The translations under genes and the position numbers were made by a program. A model generated the notes under the pieces. The model was not told where the DNA came from. It searched no databases and saw only the letters and a program-made list of their open reading frames with translations. A DNA stretch of 12,421 nucleotides, taken from Nephromyces sp. MM_2019. Taxonomy: Eukaryota > Apicomplexa > Aconoidasida > Nephromycida. Every line of letters begins with the position of its first letter. Positions within the stretch are counted from its first letter, which is position 1. Below are positions 7,826 through 12,421 of this stretch, one piece after another. The stretch spans positions 1 to 12,421 of the forward strand of contig JADHZB010001378.1 in the NCBI GenBank assembly GCA_015657535.1, written 5' to 3'.

Positions 7826-10800
7826 CTGAAAATAAGGAAATAAGTAACAAAAACATAGCGAGTGGATAAAGCACCCAAGAACAGCAATGAAACAAATATT
7901 AACGCAAAAAAGTACAATACTTTGGAACGTAAAAAACAGCCTCTAGAACATTCGCAAACACATACTTTCAGGCATTAGAACGACTTCTCAGTTAAATTTC
8001 ACGTGTAGCATTGAATTGTAAGGTTTTTTTGCAACAAAGTGATGCAGCAATACAAGGCGGAAATGCAGCAAAAACAAAACAACAGAGGTGATCTTCTCGA
8101 AGTTATAGCAACCGCAAGCATCACAGGTAAATCCGCTTATAAAAGATACAATAAAAGCTCTTCACAAAAGCTCAACGAAAAGAAAATACTAAAACACACA
8201 CTTTTTCACCGCCAAATAGCCTCCATTGTTTCAAAATTTTAGCTATTCAAAGACTTTAGAGCAATGATATTAAGGAATGCGTTTGATGAAGCATCAATAT
8301 GCTAGTCTTTGATCATGCTAGCTCCATCACACGCTTCATTATATGCAATTAACAGATATCTCCACGGGCTTCACCCATAATCTACCAAAAAAAATCAGAT
8401 AACCTTCAAAAAAAAAGGGACTAAACCCTCATCTAAGAAGTCTTGTAAGGAAAAAGAGAAAAACAGCATACACACACGGCTAGGGAAGCTAGCATATGCA
8501 AATAATCCACAAAGGGTTTCCCACTACCTACATCAAATTCTCCTCTATAAGAGATAAATATCAAGATAATCAACTTAAGCACAAAACGAAGAGTCGCTGC
8601 CCCACTGAAGACTGCCACGCATACCATTCTCGCACACACACTTATTTCTTAGGAACGCACGAGTATCACAAGACGCCTTACAAAGAAAAAGCCAACGATA
8701 AAACCACGTACAAAAACGTATCGCACACAAAACGCGATAAAACAAGGAAAAAACCCCCAGCGACGAGAGATGATGCATACATTAGCCGTTGGTTTACCAC
8801 ATATATCTATATATAGAGCAAAAAAAGGTGTTTCAGACCTGTGAGTTTCATCGTAAAAGTCCTTTGGTATGTCCAATGTTAAGGCATATTTCATGGAAGA
8901 AGAATGCTTCACTCCCATAAAGTTGTAGTTCCACACTTGACCCTCTGGGACCATAAAGAATCCCAAAAAAACGTCAGAAAGCAGCATCTGCACCTTTTCA
9001 TAATGAGAAGGAAGGTAGCCTGTCGGATTGGCTCCACCATCCTGCACACACAGAGAAAACAGCAAATATAACTATTTTTCCCAGTAATCCAAGAAAAAAG
9101 GAGGAAATCATCATGCGAATTAGTATAGATCATGGAGTGATATGTAGACAACTCTGGTAAATGAGACATTGTCTTATTTGCTAAGGTGACGAGATGATGA
9201 TGTTTTCCCTTTCGCTCAAAAAGAACAAGAGGATGAAGATGTTTTGTCCATCTAATAAAATATCGGAAACTACAGAAAATTATAAATACGGAAAGTTTGC
9301 CAAACAAAAGTAGAAAATCGCAGCTTTCAAGGCTTTTTTTGCTTCAATCGTTATTCCTACTACTTCAGAATCCGCCTTTTAAAAAGCATCATTCGTATGA
9401 ATGCAAAGCATTTGATATCGCCTACAAAACTAGTAAGATAAGGATGAAATCGTCAAATAAAGTGATAAAATATACATCTTTCAAGATTTAAATAAACCTT
9501 TATGCTATTTAAGCGAATCAACATACACAAAAACTCACTTTTTCATAAAAAAAAACGAAAATTCAACAGCACACAAGCGAAGAAATGAATCTAAAAGCAT
9601 GCTAACTTCTCCAAAGTAAGTGAAGCACACACAAAAATAATCTAAAGTCGAAGCATTTCACAAAATCGAGCAACACACAAGTGTGTAAATGCATTTGGAG
9701 AATTGACTCCACATGCTGCAGCTTCCTTATCAGACGCTATGAAGCAAACTACAGTGTAAAAAGAGAGGATCTATAGGCTTAAGATACCATCTAGAGATTG
9801 ATATATAGAGCAACAGAAGCTATGCAGTTAACTAAGCAAAATGCTGAGATACCTAGAAAAAAGCATGAAACTCGAGGATTTTATATGGAAGCATTCTACC
9901 ACCGTAGAAATAGCAAGAAACGCACACACTCACACACAGATGTACAGAGATACACACAGAGATCAGCGTAGACAGATAGATATACTGACACGTACACAAA
10001 CCAACACATATACAAACATAAACACCAAAATAAACACGCCAAAAAAAATATACCAACACACCAACACACACACGCCAACACACACACACACACACACACA
10101 CACACCTTATTATTTCTCCCCCAATTAAAGCCCTGTGGAGTCAGCTTATAAGCTGTTAGCGAGCATGAACCAGGAGTAAACGAGCAGGTAATCACAATAC
10201 TCGCATCGGCATCCCATAGCTTATTCTCTGAGAGTATCTTTGAGTGCATAGTAACGTCTTGAGGTGAAAGCTGAGGGGATTCATTTGGCTGCGTGTGTAT
10301 CCAACCCAGCGGGCTCATATCAGTGATATAATCATGTTCCGGTAGTTGAGTAGGGAAAGTAACTGATTGGTGTGTGCCAACCTGAGGCACTAGCACCATA
10401 CAGCGGATCTCCTTAACCTGTAGAGAGGGAGAGGATTTGGTAGTATAGTAGAGAAACTTAGGGGGGGGGGGAAACAGAAGGATCGAGGGGAGGGGTTAGG
10501 CAGAGGGGTGAGGGATGAGGGATATTAGTGAGAGAGTGCGAGGATGGCAGTGAGAAAGAGCGAGAGGGGCACAAGTAGACACACACACGCAGCCCCAACA
10601 TATATAGAAATACACACAGACACACAAAAGGGTACAAACACGTAGATACGCACCAACACACCGACACACACAACCCATCCCCTCTATCCGCTCAAAAATA
10701 CTCTCCCCAACTTCCCTCCCCCAACCAAGAGCTACTCTTTCCTTCAAAGCAACGGGAGCAAACTACCCAAACTCCACATACACACACACATCTTCACACA

Positions 10801-11203
10801 CAAACTCCTTTCACATCCACCAACTTCCCCCACCAAAACACACCCCTCTTCATACTCAAATCTTCACCATAGAAAACCTTTTCAACCAGAAAAAACATCA
10901 TACCTGAGGATTATCTGGAGGGCTTACTCCGTAAATATAAGCTCCTATCTGAGTTCTGAGATCGCTTATACAAATAAGCTTCTTCAGTAGATTTTTGGGA
11001 AGAATGTATGTATATCCCACCTCTTTGATATCGTCTGAGTTGACGTAAATATGCTGAGTTCGTAGGTTTAATGCTGCAGCAGAGATGGCTCGCACACGCC
11101 AATCCGTCTTCGACATGAAAACCTGCTGCTCATGAGGTGACTGAGTTGAAACAATCATCTCATCACCCTGAACATTCCGTGTTTTCGTCATCGTCGCCGT
11201 CAC
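7747..11203 (-). CDS. PRPF8: Pre-mRNA-processing-splicing factor 8 (Prp8), C-terminal part, four exons
   Basis: Prp8 is the core U5 snRNP protein that cradles the spliceosome active site; its C-terminal Jab1/MPN-like domain and tail bind and restrain the Brr2 helicase. Joined exons 11203-10904, 10417-10106, 9041-8839 and 7825-7747 total 894 nt: 297 residues plus stop. Clear family sequence includes [103 protein letters not shown] and HRPSHFLQF. The zinc-peptidase signature is degenerate as expected for Prp8: His141-Thr-Gln143, with Ser151 and Asp154 kept (numbered in this fragment). All joins keep frame and give a continuous alignment with the remembered human and yeast sequences. The roughly 2,000 upstream residues lie outside the window. 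Confidence 0.96.
7826..8838 (-). other. PRPF8 last intron, 1013 bp, phase 2
   Basis: GTCTGA to TTATTTTCAG. The sense strand is T-rich (8401-8460 on the plus strand has 30 A and 10 T). Plus-strand open frames at 8039-8242 and 8496-8816 lie inside it, are A-rich and resemble no protein. Confidence 0.88.
8839..9041 (-). CDS. PRPF8: PRPF8 exon (67 codons plus 2 nt): DGGANPTGY... to ...FYDETH
   Basis: Carries [16 protein letters not shown] and [10 protein letters not shown], the end of the Jab1/MPN-like fold. It starts in phase 0 after TGTGTGCAG. The donor CACAG|GTCTGA splits the Arg codon of the conserved HRPSHF segment, phase 2. Confidence 0.95.
9042..10105 (-). other. PRPF8 intron, 1064 bp
   Basis: Begins with the (GT)13 tract and ends TGTGTGCAG|GATGGT, phase 0. 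The sense strand is T/G-rich. Open frames overlapping it on either strand are repeat-derived or extend from the flanking exons and are not genes. Confidence 0.88.
10079..10105 (-). repeat. (GT)13 microsatellite at a 5' splice site
   Basis: On the sense strand GT is repeated 13 times from the first base of the intron (10105 down to 10080), followed by GTT. More degenerate GT-rich sequence continues to about 9926. The first GT must be the donor, because family sequence (GRNNK then DGGANPTGY) continues in the next exon. Confidence 0.9.
10106..10417 (-). CDS. PRPF8: PRPF8 exon (104 codons): VKEIRC... to ...NWGRNNK
   Basis: Core of the Jab1/MPN-like domain, with the degenerate metal-site motif [18 protein letters not shown] and the ITCSFTPGS strand. 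The acceptor is CTCTACAG|GTTAAGGAG and the donor AATAAG|GTGTGTGT, whose GT is the first unit of a (GT)13 tract. Both boundaries are phase 0. Confidence 0.95.
10418..10903 (-). other. PRPF8 intron, 486 bp
   Basis: GTATGA to CTCTCTACAG, phase 0. Contains a degenerate CA-rich stretch (about 10576-10675 on the plus strand), a GA-rich stretch (10421-10570), and a run of 11 G on the plus strand (10461-10471), which is C11 on the sense strand upstream of the acceptor. TACTATACTACC on the sense strand near 10437-10448 could hold the branch point. Confidence 0.88.
10904..11203 (-). CDS. PRPF8: PRPF8 exon (100 codons): VTATMTKT... to ...SPPDNPQ
   Basis: Covers the link into the Jab1/MPN-like domain and its first part. 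The acceptor is TTCTTGCAG|GTGACG and the donor CCTCAG|GTATGA; both are phase 0. The pyrimidine tract of the acceptor is a run of CTT and CAT triplets, seen on the plus strand as GAAGAA at about 11211-11250. Confidence 0.94.
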
Positions 11204-12421
11204 CTGCAAGAAAAGAAGAAGAAGAAGAAGATGAGGAAGATGACGATGAAGAATAGTAAAAAAAAGAGAAATGTTTGGAAGAGGGAGGGAAAGTCGTGAA
11301 AAAAAGGGGGAAGCAAACGATGAAGAAAGAAAACATACAGAGAGAAAATTCAATAGAAATTGCCCAAAAAGAAAAAGACAGAGTTTGAAATCAAAACGGA
11401 AAGCCCAAGCAAAAACATATTCACTTTCTTTGCATCTTCTTATTCCTTTCAATTAATACTGAATCTTTAAAGCTTCTTTTAATTGATTGAAGACTGCATC
11501 ATGTTTTAGTGCTAAATGCAGCAAAGTATGCAGAAAAACGATGCTTTCCTCGAAACAACTCCAGAAAACAGGAAAAACAAGCTTTTTTGCACACACAACT
11601 AGTGTTCTTCAAGCATTGAAAGAAGTGATTAGCACAGCTGTTATAAACAGGGCTAGACATTCCGCCAGAAACCTGTTTTTATCATCAATTCTAGCCAAAT
11701 CAATGAGAAGAAAACTGAAGAAGATGCCATTAAGAAGGAAAAAACACAGAAAAACTCAGAAATTCGCTGCTTTTGAAGAAAAAATAATTGAAACAAACAA
11801 ATATACAGATCTTTAGCAGAAGATGCTATTAGTGGTAGAATCAAACGTGTGTGTGCGTATTTTTTTTATGAATATGTGGATGACTGTACGTGATTGTGTG
11901 TGTTTGTGTGATAATATCTGCTTCCAGCTCGAATAGTGACCAATGTAATTGATTTCGCGCGTTCTGGGCTTGTATTGTGTGTGTGTGTTGTTTTCTATAT
12001 GCTGTGGAGTGAGAGAGAAAAGAAAGAGAGAGCTATATATATATAGAGGGAGAGAGATTTACGTATACTTTTTAACTTCATACTATATACTGAGGAAGAA
12101 AGAGGCGAGAAGCACACGCATAAAGCCCAAGAAATCACGATACAATACACCAACACACACAAGAAGCAGCGGATTAACAGCGTTCAAACGCTATGAAAGA
12201 AAAGCCGCCCTCCAGAGAACAGCTACTGGCTAAACATCCAAGATACACTCAAAGAATCAGTAATCACAACAGGGATACTCACACACACCCACACGCACCC
12301 ATAAATACACCCACAGGCACTTATAAACACACTCACAACCACACACACTCACAACCACACACACTCACAACCACACACACTCACAACCACACACACTCAC
12401 AACCACACACACTCACAACCA
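11204..12421 (-). other. Upstream PRPF8 intron (partial, runs off window)
   Basis: Sense-strand sequence upstream of the exon that begins at 11203. I looked on the minus strand for the residues that precede MTKTRNV in Prp8 (an acidic, Gln/Arg-rich linker) and found none, so the previous exon probably lies beyond 12421. The region holds A/G-rich simple sequence, a (TA) palindrome at 12033-12046 within GA repeats, and a minisatellite at its far end. A 109-codon Lys-rich plus-strand frame (11487-11816) is probably a by-product of A-richness. Confidence 0.6.
12331..12421. repeat. 16-bp minisatellite, 5.7 copies, continues past the window
   Basis: The unit ACTCACAACCACACAC is repeated exactly from 12331 to the last base. 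Less regular CA-rich sequence leads into it from about 12275. On the PRPF8 sense strand each unit contains GTGAGT, a perfect 5' splice-site core. Confidence 0.93.

Noticed and set aside
8496..8816. Plus-strand 106-codon frame
   Set aside because: It lies entirely in the last PRPF8 intron, is A-rich and shows no domain.
9853..10101. Cys/Val-rich and Thr/His-rich open frames on both strands
   Set aside because: They are direct translations of the GT/CA repeat inside a PRPF8 intron.
10458..10747. Minus-strand frames such as MCVSVCWCV...
   Set aside because: They translate CA- and GA-rich simple sequence within the 486-bp PRPF8 intron.
11487..11816. Plus-strand 109-codon Lys/Arg-rich frame
   Set aside because: It is antisense within a PRPF8 intron, in A-rich sequence that favours Lys codons and lacks plus-strand stops by composition; there is no motif or family. 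Not excluded as an orphan gene.
11650..11960. A further upstream PRPF8 exon
   Set aside because: I translated the minus strand and looked for the residues preceding MTKTRNV in Prp8; nothing convincing with a proper donor was found.
12033..12046. CTATATATATATAG palindrome as a promoter TATA element
   Set aside because: It is part of a compound GA/TA simple repeat with no gene start nearby.

Overview
This is a stretch of eukaryotic nuclear DNA. It contains the 3' end of a polyubiquitin gene, a squalene synthase gene interrupted by one short GT-AG intron, and the 3' end of the spliceosome core gene PRPF8 (Prp8), cut by several GT-AG introns. Base composition looks moderately AT-rich (about 40% GC by eye) and there are many CA/GT, GA and TA simple repeats. 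The protein sequences do not fix the lineage. An alga or another protist fits best, because the squalene synthase has an unusual terminal architecture, but that is a weak inference.

Layout. 1-102 (+): last 33 codons of ubiquitin ending RLRGG-F-stop. 103 to about 1000: T-rich non-coding flank. About 1000-2150: a noticeably GC-richer block with overlapping opposite-strand open frames (a 205-codon frame on the minus strand and a 53-codon signal-peptide-like frame on the plus strand). I recognise neither. 2753-4217 (-): complete squalene synthase, two exons, 458 residues. 4218-7746: 3.5 kb with no gene that I can recognise, including a 41-bp direct repeat. 7747-11203 (-): four exons encoding the last 297 residues of Prp8 (the Jab1/MPN-like domain and the Brr2-regulatory tail), separated by introns of 1013, 1064 and 486 bp. 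11204-12421: start of a further upstream Prp8 intron (or introns) that runs off the window and ends in a 16-bp minisatellite.

The three genes are ordinary housekeeping functions (protein tagging, sterol synthesis, pre-mRNA splicing) with no sign that they act together. The ubiquitin and squalene synthase genes converge; squalene synthase and PRPF8 lie in tandem on the minus strand.

The most interesting points are these. (1) The squalene synthase has a hydrophobic, membrane-anchor-like segment at the N terminus and lacks the usual C-terminal anchor in frame, although a short hydrophobic tail sits out of frame just past a GGGG run. (2) One Prp8 5' splice site is the first dinucleotide of a (GT)13 microsatellite. 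(3) Every inferred splice junction in both genes has AG|GT at the donor and AG|G at the acceptor, yet the donor bases +3 to +6 are poor, while perfect GTGAGT motifs occur repeatedly in the upstream minisatellite.
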